Source: Phycisphaerales bacterium
GTDB lineage: Bacteria; Planctomycetota; Phycisphaerae; Sedimentisphaerales; Anaerohalosphaeraceae
Length of the DNA stretch: 7,841 nucleotides
Reading direction: 5' to 3'
NCBI GenBank assembly: GCA_011055475.1
Contig: DSDH01000011.1
Location: forward strand, 1 to 7,841
The translations under genes and the position numbers were made by a program. Shown one piece after another: positions 1-4,885 of the stretch. The notes under the pieces were generated by a model that saw nothing but the letters and a program-made list of their open reading frames with translations, was not told where the DNA came from and did not search any database. Within the stretch, counting starts at the first letter, position 1, and each line of letters starts with the position of its first letter.

Positions 1-752
1 CGGAAGAACAACAGCATCAACAGGAAGATCACCAGCATCGCCAGCGGCGCGGAGATCGCCATCTGAATGAACATCTCCACGCCGAACGTATCCTCGGCGA
101 CGGGCAGTCCGGTGATATGGTACCGGTCCGCACCGGAGAAGGTGGCGATCTTCTTCTGCAACGCACTGTACACCCGGTAGCTCAGGTCCTTGCTCGTCAG
201 CGGGATGTACAGGGCCAGCGCCTGGCCATCGTGCGAAATCAGCGTATCCTTCAAGAGCGGATTCGACAGGGCCTTGTCGCGGATGGCCAGGGCCTCCTCA
301 TCCGTCGCCGGCGGCCTGGGCATCAGCCATTCGAACGTCACCTCGCCGGGCCCGCCTTGGGCAATGTGATCGACCGTCGAGGGCGCCAGCAGATCGATGT
401 CGATCACGCCGATGGTCTTGTCCGGATCGTCCGGGTCGGGCCACTGCAATTCGTTCTTCGCGAACTGCGTCACGTCGAACACGTTCGCCAGGCTCTGCGC
501 GTTGAAGACGCCGTTCGGATGCGTCTCGTTGACCACGCCCACGACGACCATGTCGCTCAGGGTGAACCGCTCCTTGTTCTCATCGTGAAACACCCGCACC
601 GGCTCGTCCGCCGAGAGCATGTTCTCCGGGTCGGTATCAACCCGGATCCGCGGGATCAGCGCGCCCAGCACCAGCGTAAACGCCACCATCAGCCCCGTCA
701 CCAGCCCCGCGCGACGAATCGAGAAATTCGTAATCCCCTGCTTCAGGTCCAT
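1..752 (-). CDS. RND/MMPL-superfamily exporter, N-terminal part (runs off left edge)
   Basis: The frame is open from an ATG at 752 down to position 3, giving 250 codons with no stop, so the gene continues beyond the window. The protein begins MDLKQGITNFSIRR and has one transmembrane segment at about residues 16-34 (GLVTGLMVAFTLVLGALIP). A large hydrophilic, presumably extracytoplasmic domain follows, opening with RIRVDTDPENMLSADEP. A second hydrophobic helix starts near residue 228 (FIQMAISAPLAMLVIFLLML). One N-terminal helix, a large loop, then a helix bundle is the RND repeat layout, and the DTDPENML-type opening is typical of predicted RND-superfamily exporters (MMPL/HAE3-like), which pump lipids or hydrophobic compounds. 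The start has an AGGTGGAG ribosome binding site 7 nt upstream. The gene lies 40 bp after the CoADR/rhodanese gene, probably in the same operon. The substrate cannot be inferred. Confidence 0.8.
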   Translation of the reverse strand, partial: MDLKQGITNFSIRRAGLVTGLMVAFTLVLGALIPRIRVDTDPENMLSADEPVRVFHDENKERFTLSDMVVVGVVNETHPNGVFNAQSLANVFDVTQFAKNELQWPDPDDPDKTIGVIDIDLLAPSTVDHIAQGGPGEVTFEWLMPRPPATDEEALAIRDKALSNPLLKDTLISHDGQALALYIPLTSKDLSYRVYSALQKKIATFSGADRYHITGLPVAEDTFGVEMFIQMAISAPLAMLVIFLLMLLFF

Positions 753-792
753 CGTTTTACTCCACCTGTCCTTTCCCGGCGGTTTTCGCGCC

Positions 793-2523
793 CTATCGTC
801 CCGTACAGAACTCTTTCATGAGCCGCTCGTGCGACTCATCGTGCACCACGTCCTTATGCGCCTCGGCGGACCACGTCAGGTATCCGCCGCAAAGGTTCCG
901 CACATCGAATCCGTGCTGGAGAAGGATGCGGCAGGCAATATGACTGCGAACGCCCACCGTGCAATACACCTTGATAAGCCGGTCCCGGGGCAGCTCGTCC
1001 AGCCGTGAACGCAATTCATCCACGTAGATATTCACCGCACCGGGGACGGCGCCGCGTTGAAACTCGCGAGCCGTGCGAACATCGAGCACGAAGTCCCCGT
1101 CCCGAACGTCCTCAAAATGGGCAAAGGGCATCGTCCCATCGAGCATGTTCGCCCCGACGAACCCGATCATGTTGATGGCGTCCTTGCCGCTGCCATAGGG
1201 CGGCGCATACGCCAATTCCCATTCCTGCAAGTCAAAGACGGTCATCCCCGCCCGGATCGCCGTCGCCAGCAGGTCGATCCGCCGATCCACGCCATCCCGC
1301 CCCACGATCTGCGCGCCCAGAACCCGGCCGTCATCCGGCGCGAACAATACCTTAACGTGCATGATGTGGGCGCCCGGATAGTAGCCCACGTGGTGAGCCG
1401 GATGGATATAAAGCTTCTCGCAGGCAATGCCCTTCTCGGCCAGGCGTTTCTCGTTGGCGCCGGTCATCGCCACCGCCAGATCGAACACCTTCAATATCCC
1501 CGTGCCCTGCGAGCCGGTGTACCGCCGCGACCGTCCGCACAGGATATCCGCCACCATCCGGCCCTGCTTGTTCGCCGGGCCCGCCAGGGGGATCAGGGTC
1601 GGCCCACCCAATACGGGGTCGTTCACCTCGATTGCGTCGCCGATCGCATAGATGTCCGCATCGCTGGTCCGCAACTGCTCGTCCACCGCGATCCCGCCGC
1701 GCGTCCCCAGGGCCAGGCCCGCCTGCCGGGCCAGCGCCACCTCGGACCGCACGCCGATCGCCAGGATCGCCATGTCGCACGAGACCTGCATGCCGCTCTT
1801 GAGCCGCACAACCAGGCCGGAGGCCGTCTCCTCGAACGCCGCCACACCGTCACTCAGCCACAGAGCCACGTCCTTCTCGGCCAGGTGGCGCTGTACGTAC
1901 CAGGCCATCTCCTTATCCAGCACGGGCAACACCTGGTCGGCCATCTCCACGACCGCCACCAATAGCCCACGATCCCGAAGGTTCTCGGCCATCTCCAAGC
2001 CGATATACCCCGCCCCCACCACGACCGCACGACTGGGGCCATGCTCCCGAATGAAGGCGTCTATCGCATCCGCATCGGGCACGTTGCGCAACGTGAAGAT
2101 CCGCGGCGAATCGATCCCCGGCAACGGCGGGCGGATGGGTTCGGCCCCCGGCGAGAGGATCAGCTTGTCATACGGCTCGGTGTATCGCCGGCCGGTCTCG
2201 TGATCCAGCACCTGCACGTGTCGGGCCGCCCGGTCGATGCCGACCACCTCGTGACGCACCCGCACATCAACGTTGAATCGGCTGCTGAACGCCTCGGGTG
2301 TTTGCAGCAGAAGCTCCTCCCGATCGGTGATGGTCCCCCCGATGTAGTACGGCAGCCCGCAGTTGGCGAAGGAAATGTGCGGACCGCGTTCGAACATGGT
2401 GATCCGCGCCGCTTCATCCAGCCGACGCAACCGCGCCGCCGCCGAGGCGCCGCCGGCCACACCACCGACGATCAGAATCCGCCGGCCCCTTTCGAATCCG
2501 TTCCCGCCGTCCTTTTTAGTCAT
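793..2523 (-). CDS. CoA-disulfide reductase-like FAD/NAD(P)-dependent oxidoreductase fused to C-terminal rhodanese domain
   Basis: A 576-residue pyridine nucleotide-disulfide oxidoreductase of the CoA-disulfide/persulfide reductase type. The N-terminal FAD dinucleotide motif is GGVAGGASAAARLRR (20-34). The single-cysteine active site is SFANCGLPYYIGG with Cys55, as in CoADR enzymes and unlike the CxxxxC of glutathione reductases. The NAD(P) motif is GAGYIGLEMAE (170-180). A C-terminal rhodanese domain (about 470-560) opens FVLDVRTAREF and has a Cys521 active loop (CTVGVRS). Such fusions use NAD(P)H to reduce CoA disulfide, CoA persulfide or polysulfide, with the rhodanese Cys carrying sulfane sulfur. 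I chose ATG 2523 because a GGGGAGGG ribosome binding site lies just upstream and the start overlaps the ArsR stop by 8 bp (ATGACTAA), indicating translational coupling. An in-frame ATG at 2544 lies inside arsR and is less likely. Length is normal for the fusion; the natural substrate is not decided. Confidence 0.93.
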   Translation of the reverse strand: MTKKDGGNGFERGRRILIVGGVAGGASAAARLRRLDEAARITMFERGPHISFANCGLPYYIGGTITDREELLLQTPEAFSSRFNVDVRVRHEVVGIDRAARHVQVLDHETGRRYTEPYDKLILSPGAEPIRPPLPGIDSPRIFTLRNVPDADAIDAFIREHGPSRAVVVGAGYIGLEMAENLRDRGLLVAVVEMADQVLPVLDKEMAWYVQRHLAEKDVALWLSDGVAAFEETASGLVVRLKSGMQVSCDMAILAIGVRSEVALARQAGLALGTRGGIAVDEQLRTSDADIYAIGDAIEVNDPVLGGPTLIPLAGPANKQGRMVADILCGRSRRYTGSQGTGILKVFDLAVAMTGANEKRLAEKGIACEKLYIHPAHHVGYYPGAHIMHVKVLFAPDDGRVLGAQIVGRDGVDRRIDLLATAIRAGMTVFDLQEWELAYAPPYGSGKDAINMIGFVGANMLDGTMPFAHFEDVRDGDFVLDVRTAREFQRGAVPGAVNIYVDELRSRLDELPRDRLIKVYCTVGVRSHIACRILLQHGFDVRNLCGGYLTWSAEAHKDVVHDESHERLMKEFCTGR

Positions 2524-2839
2524 GGGTCCCTCCCCGCATATCATCGCAGCTCTGGTACACGCAGTGCAACAACCGAATTACGTTCTTGTTGGCAATGCCG
2601 TAATACATCTTCGTCCCCTCTCGACGGGCGTAGAGAACGCCCCGATCCCGCATTCGGACCAAATGGCCGGAGGTCATGGCCTGTTTGGTTCCCAAGGCAT
2701 CGGCGATCTCGCCCACACTCATCTCACCGTGTTCCAAAAGCTCCACGATCGCGAGACGATCCGGGTGCCCCACCGCCTTGAGCACCCGTGCCGCAGGTAC
2801 GAACCTCGCCGATCTTCGTGTACGTGTCCTTGTCGCCAT
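2516..2839 (-). CDS. ArsR-family winged helix-turn-helix repressor, CX4C type
   Basis: A 107-residue protein with the ArsR/SmtB fold: helices at about 17-38 (RVLKAVGHPDRLAIVELLEHG), a helix-turn-helix at about 40-66 (SVGEIADALGTKQAMTSGHL) and a beta wing at about 68-81 (VLYARREGTKMYYGI). The classical arsenic/cadmium ELCVCDL motif in the DNA-binding helix is absent; SVGEIADAL stands in its place. The only cysteines, Cys93 and Cys98, form a CVYQSC pair in the last helix, preceded by His92. Persulfide-sensing members (BigR, SqrR) use one Cys in an early helix and one in the last, so this arrangement is related but not the same. The gene starts at ATG 2839 with a GAGGG site 7 nt upstream and overlaps the downstream oxidoreductase by 8 bp, which makes it the likely local repressor. 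Its inducer (metal, metalloid, thiol or persulfide) is inferred only. Confidence 0.9.
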   Translation of the reverse strand: MATRTRTRRSARFVPAARVLKAVGHPDRLAIVELLEHGEMSVGEIADALGTKQAMTSGHLVRMRDRGVLYARREGTKMYYGIANKNVIRLLHCVYQSCDDMRGGTHD

Positions 2840-2853
2840 GGGTCTACCCTCAA

Positions 2854-2862
2854 GAACAGTTC
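2854..2862. promoter_or_regulatory. Possible operator dyad GAACAGTTC upstream of arsR
   Basis: A perfect 9 bp odd-centred palindrome (GAAC A GTTC) lies between the putative -10 and the arsR start, where an autorepressor site would be expected. It is short, and such a palindrome could arise by chance. The GAAC/GTTC arms recur as CGAAC-N5-GTTCG in the promoter at 4573-4587. Confidence 0.25.
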
Positions 2863-2875
2863 AAGGTTCGGCCTT

Positions 2876-2905
2876 ATCATACCGAGCCACTTGGGAGACA
2901 ACCAA
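2876..2905 (-). promoter_or_regulatory. Putative promoter of the arsR-CoADR-exporter operon
   Basis: On the minus strand a TATGAT -10 (2881-2876) follows a TTGGTT -35 (2905-2900) with an 18 bp spacer, about 36 bp before the arsR ATG. The -10 is close to consensus and the -35 moderate. It is the best candidate I see in the region upstream of arsR. No start-site data are available. Confidence 0.4.
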
Positions 2906-3165
2906 GCCGATCTTAGGGAATCCCGCCGAAATGAGACACAGGGTTCGACCAGGACGGCAAGCTCGGCAAACGGATATCACGCCCGACAGCAGGATGCGCC
3001 GTTGCGTCGTAGGATTCCGAACTCCTTGTCGTTCCTTCCATGCCTGGCGGGAGCGGTCCTGGCATCATCGGCATCTCGATCCAAACGCGGATCGTCAACG
3101 CGAAGCACCGGGATCACGCGCCACTCCCGACAGGCCCCATCTGTTCCACATGCGTCCTACCGAGT

Positions 3166-3441
3166 CTACGGAGTCGGCACGGAAGGAGGCTCGAACCCCA
3201 CCCGCGAGACGACTCGTCCATCATGCATCGGCACAACCAACCGATGCCCCAGGTAGGCATTCTCATACACCCAGCGGGTGGGCGTCTTCTGGTCGGGCTG
3301 GCCCCGCACCGTGACGATGTCCTCCTGGCTTTGCCCCACGGCAATCTGACCGCAAGGTCGCCACCCTTCATGATGGCAGCCCACCAGAACCAAGGCCGCC
3401 GTTACCACGACCGACGCTAATGCAACCGTTGACTTCCTCAT
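3166..3441 (-). CDS. Small lipoprotein with SmpA/BamE-like domain
   Basis: A 91-residue protein beginning MRKSTVALASVVVTAALVLV, a typical lipoprotein signal peptide with a lipobox ending LVGC (Cys22). The residue after the Cys is His, not Asp, so outer-membrane sorting is plausible in a Gram-negative cell. The mature part contains IAVGQSQEDIVTVRGQPDQK, matching the (x)GMSxxEVxxxLGxPD pattern of SmpA/OmlA/BamE-like small domains, then a strand-rich tail (TRWVYENAYLGHRLVVPMHDGRVV). BamE belongs to the outer-membrane assembly complex, but many small lipoproteins carry this fold without being BamE, and the context does not suggest it here. I chose ATG 3441 over the upstream in-frame 3471 because the signal peptide starts there and AAAGGAAA lies just before it. 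The gene is 134 bp from fmdB. Confidence 0.72.
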   Translation of the reverse strand: MRKSTVALASVVVTAALVLVGCHHEGWRPCGQIAVGQSQEDIVTVRGQPDQKTPTRWVYENAYLGHRLVVPMHDGRVVSRVGFEPPSVPTP

Positions 3442-3492
3442 GATTTTTTCCTTTGCTCGTTTCGCGATCAATCCAACTCACCATCGATAGCC

Positions 3493-3532
3493 CCTCGACC
3501 AGTCACCGATATGTCCCACCGCACGGTCGAGG
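3493..3532. repeat. Inverted repeat CCTCGACC/GGTCGAGG with 24 nt loop
   Basis: Perfect 8 bp arms at 3493-3500 and 3525-3532 flank a 24 nt loop in the gap between fmdB and the lipoprotein gene. No T tract follows on either strand, so it does not look like a standard intrinsic terminator. It could be an operator or an mRNA hairpin in the lipoprotein leader. Confidence 0.45.
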
Positions 3533-3575
3533 AATGCTCCGACGGTTCACAAAGACTTCGCCAACACCCGCAGCA

Positions 3576-3779
3576 TCATCCAAGCGGGCAGGTTCCGGTC
3601 GAACAACCGGACCCCGTAGACGAGGATCGCGAGTCGCCCTGAACTGAAAAGGTCGAGATCAGTTTTTCCATATTCTTTGACCCGCACTTCTCACAGGCGT
3701 GCGGCCCGCGAACACCCGGCTTCTCGATGAACGTCGTCACATGCCCGCATTTCACACATCGATATTCAAAGAGCGGCAT
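3576..3779 (-). CDS. FmdB-family zinc-ribbon protein
   Basis: A 67-residue protein starting MPLFEYRCVKCGH. It has the FmdB/CxxC_CxxC regulatory-domain pattern: the MPxFEYxC start, a first CxxC at Cys8/Cys11, and a second CxxC at Cys29/Cys32 (CEKCGSK), together forming a single zinc ribbon. A low-complexity Ser/Gly/Cys-rich tail (SRSSSTGSGCSTGTCPLG) follows, as is common in the family. FmdB was named as a putative regulator next to formamidase genes, and the function of most members is unknown. The in-frame open region extends upstream, but ATG 3779 is clearly the start: the family motif begins there and an AGGAG site lies 8 nt upstream. It is 20 bp downstream of the DUF302 gene, so the two are probably cotranscribed. 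Confidence 0.88.
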   Translation of the reverse strand: MPLFEYRCVKCGHVTTFIEKPGVRGPHACEKCGSKNMEKLISTFSVQGDSRSSSTGSGCSTGTCPLG

Positions 3780-3799
3780 TTTTCGTCTCCTGTCCCATT

Positions 3800-4312
3800 T
3801 CAGTGAACAATGACCGTCTCCAGAATCTTCTTCTCGTCCCGTGCCACCTTCGTGCCCATGACCTCCGCGATCCGGCCACCGAACATCGTCCCCATCAGGC
3901 CGGTGTTCATGCCCGAGATGTAGACCTTGCCGTCGGAGCCTTTGTAAACGCCGAAGGCACAAGGCATGAGCGTAGACACCTCCGGGTTGGCCGCCAGAAC
4001 ATCATGGGCATAATCCGCCCGGCACAGCTCAACGATTCGGATCGGCCGATCATGTTCAAGACCGAGCTCGCCCATGCTTTTGTTCATGTTCCGGATCGCC
4101 GGACAATGCCAGCCCGCAGCTTCAATCGCTGTCTTCAGGGCCGCACATGTTTGGTCGACATCGGAGTATCGGCTCTGGTGAACCTGAAGCATCATACGAG
4201 GCATCGCCGTCCAGCCGATCCCCGCTGTCAACACAAGGCCCAAAACCAGGCCGACAAGCATACTGCCGATTTTGATCCCGCCATTCCGTTTGGACTCCTG
4301 ATCTTCAGCCAC
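3800..4312 (-). CDS. Membrane-anchored DUF302 protein
   Basis: A 170-residue protein with a short charged N-terminus, one transmembrane helix at about 15-36 (IGSMLVGLVLGLVLTAGIGW) and a soluble DUF302 domain from about 40 to the end. Family-typical features are VELCRADYAHDVLAANPEV around Cys97, STLMPCAFGVYKGSDGKVYISGMN around Cys118, and the GRIAEVMG tail. Further cysteines are Cys56 and Cys70. DUF302 has no established general function; members occur in sulfur, metal and redox contexts, and the conserved Cys suggest thiol or cofactor chemistry (inference). The start is a GTG at 4312 with AAGGAG 7 nt upstream, overlapping by one base a TAG in another frame (see the small ORF upstream). FmdB follows after 20 bp. 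The domain probably faces the periplasm. Confidence 0.85.
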   Translation of the reverse strand: MAEDQESKRNGGIKIGSMLVGLVLGLVLTAGIGWTAMPRMMLQVHQSRYSDVDQTCAALKTAIEAAGWHCPAIRNMNKSMGELGLEHDRPIRIVELCRADYAHDVLAANPEVSTLMPCAFGVYKGSDGKVYISGMNTGLMGTMFGGRIAEVMGTKVARDEKKILETVIVH

Positions 4313-4379
4313 TACGCTCTCCTTTCACTCCAATGCCTTCCTGGGTCATAAAATGCGGCACACCCGCATATCAACACCG

Positions 4380-4442
4380 TCAATCCACTTTACCACCACG
4401 GGCTTCCACGTATTGCTTCACAGCGCTTTTATTCCCACCCAT
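4380..4442 (-). CDS. Small ORF (20 codons) ahead of DUF302 gene; leader peptide or frameshifted gene remnant
   Basis: ATG at 4442 follows a clear CAGGAG ribosome binding site 5 nt upstream and encodes MGGNKSAVKQYVEARGGKVD before TGA at 4382-4380. The peptide has a plausible helix (KSAVKQYVEARGG) but matches no family I know. Another frame continues coding-like from 4383 down to a TAG at 4314-4312 that overlaps the DUF302 GTG start: LTVLICGCAAFYDPG, then RHWSERRA. One extra T at the GGATTG junction would join the two parts into a protein of about 43 residues with a CGC motif, stop-start coupled to DUF302. It may therefore be a small broken gene, a sequencing error, or a genuine short leader peptide. 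The promoter at 4564-4592 would transcribe it. Confidence 0.35.
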   Translation of the reverse strand: MGGNKSAVKQYVEARGGKVD

Positions 4443-4554
4443 CCAAACTCCTGATTACACCTCAGCACCACGCCCATCGCCTTGAAGCTCAGGCCGGCTT
4501 TGCCTTGCCTTTGTCCTGTTCTTAGGAGCCCTTAAAAACAGTTTTCTTATGTAT

Positions 4555-4587
4555 TTCGATATTACGATATAACGAACTGACGGTTCG
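4555..4587. promoter_or_regulatory. Operator-like dyads overlapping the promoter
   Basis: Two dyads sit on the promoter. The first is an imperfect palindrome at 4555-4576 with outer TTCG/CGAA arms and inner ATAT/ATAT pairing over the -10; it also contains CGATAT directly repeated 8 bp apart. The second is CGAAC-N5-GTTCG (4573-4587), filling the -35/-10 spacer. ATCGATAT-rich palindromes over promoters are a common form of ArsR-family operator. Regulation by the ArsR at 2516-2839 or an outside relative is therefore possible but unproven. Confidence 0.35.
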
Positions 4588-4592
4588 GTCAA
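4564..4592 (-). promoter_or_regulatory. Putative sigma70-type promoter for DUF302-fmdB unit
   Basis: The minus strand reads TTGACC (-35, 4592-4587), a 17 bp spacer, then TATCGT (-10, 4569-4564) in an AT-rich stretch within a GC-rich region. The -35 matches consensus at five of six positions, the -10 at four, and the spacing is ideal. Downstream on the same strand lie the small ORF, DUF302 and fmdB genes, all with good ribosome binding sites. The implied leader to the small ORF is roughly 115 nt. Confidence 0.5.
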
Positions 4593-4759
4593 CCCCAAAA
4601 AACTGAAAAAATCACGTGGCGCCGCCCCACGCCCCAACCAGGGAAGCCTTTTTCCAGGCAGCTTCTCGACCCAGTTCCCATCCCGAGATCCCCCGCAGGG
4701 ATTCGCCCGCGAGACTGCAACAGAACTCCCAGGTCCCCGTGCTCAAACCCCGCGGAAGT

Positions 4760-4883
4760 GTGAATTACAAGAAGAAGCTGGATCGCATCCTGAAGCTGCA
4801 GGGTAGAAGTGGATCCGGACAGCGGTCAGTACACCGTCCATTGCGACATTATGAATGAGCCGCCGACCGAAAGCGGCGCATGA
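4760..4883 (+). pseudogene. Possible frameshifted gene remnant, the only plus-strand coding signal
   Basis: Two adjacent pieces in different frames both look coding. From about 4760 the frame gives VNYKKKLDRILKLQ. At 4801-4803 (GGG) the coding look passes to another frame: VEVDPDSGQYTVHC, then DIMNEPPTESGA, ending in TGA at 4881-4883, only 2 bp before the convergent permease stop. Removing one G would join them as ILKLQ-VEVDPD. Codon choice in both parts is GC-rich at third positions and the residue mix is protein-like. I recognise no family. It may be a decayed gene, a sequencing frameshift, or chance; the true 5' end is unknown and could lie as far upstream as 4616. No clear ribosome binding site was found. 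Confidence 0.3.
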
Positions 4884-4885
4884 TC

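Larger units (their letters stand above)
2840..3165. other. Intergenic region between lipoprotein and arsR genes
   Basis: About 326 bp with no gene I can support. The arsR-proximal end (2854-2905) holds the putative promoter and dyad described separately. Short open frames in 2913-3165 resemble no known family and lack convincing ribosome binding sites. I see no T-rich terminator after the lipoprotein stop and no RNA gene. The break suggests arsR starts a new transcription unit. Confidence 0.5.
4443..4759. other. Intergenic stretch with promoter region and weakly coding sequence
   Basis: Between the small ORF and the plus-strand relic I find only the promoter and dyads at 4555-4592. An open frame on the minus strand (4455-4637) crosses this AT-rich promoter and resembles no protein family. 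The plus-strand frame from 4616 has no recognisable domain before about 4730. No tRNA, rRNA or confident riboswitch was found. Confidence 0.45.

Noticed and set aside
117..821. Plus-strand open frame opposite the left-edge exporter
   Set aside because: The minus-strand frame here encodes a coherent RND-type N-terminus with a ribosome binding site; the plus frame is arginine-rich and motif-free.
1057..1965. Long plus-strand open frame (302 codons) opposite the CoADR/rhodanese gene
   Set aside because: It is a shadow of the minus-strand gene, with low-complexity basic composition and no family motif.
2524..2544. Upstream ATG (2544) as start of the oxidoreductase
   Set aside because: It would lengthen the overlap with arsR and has no better ribosome binding site; ATG 2523 has GGGGAGGG just upstream and the typical coupled overlap.
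4470..4530. Riboswitch-like string (ACAGGACAAAGG, then GGCAAAGCCGGCC) in the leader of the DUF302 unit, reminiscent of c-di-GMP-I riboswitches
   Set aside because: The GAAA-tetraloop stem and the second stem of that class are missing and the element is too short, so the resemblance is partial and probably chance.
4455..4637. Minus-strand open frame across the AT-rich promoter region
   Set aside because: It spans the -35/-10 and dyads, has no ribosome binding site or family similarity, and is better explained as regulatory DNA.
4859..4877. GC-rich hairpin (GCCGC/GCGGC) just after the permease stop as a terminator
   Set aside because: The stem is only 5 bp with a 9 nt loop, no T tract follows, and it overlaps a coding-like plus-strand frame.
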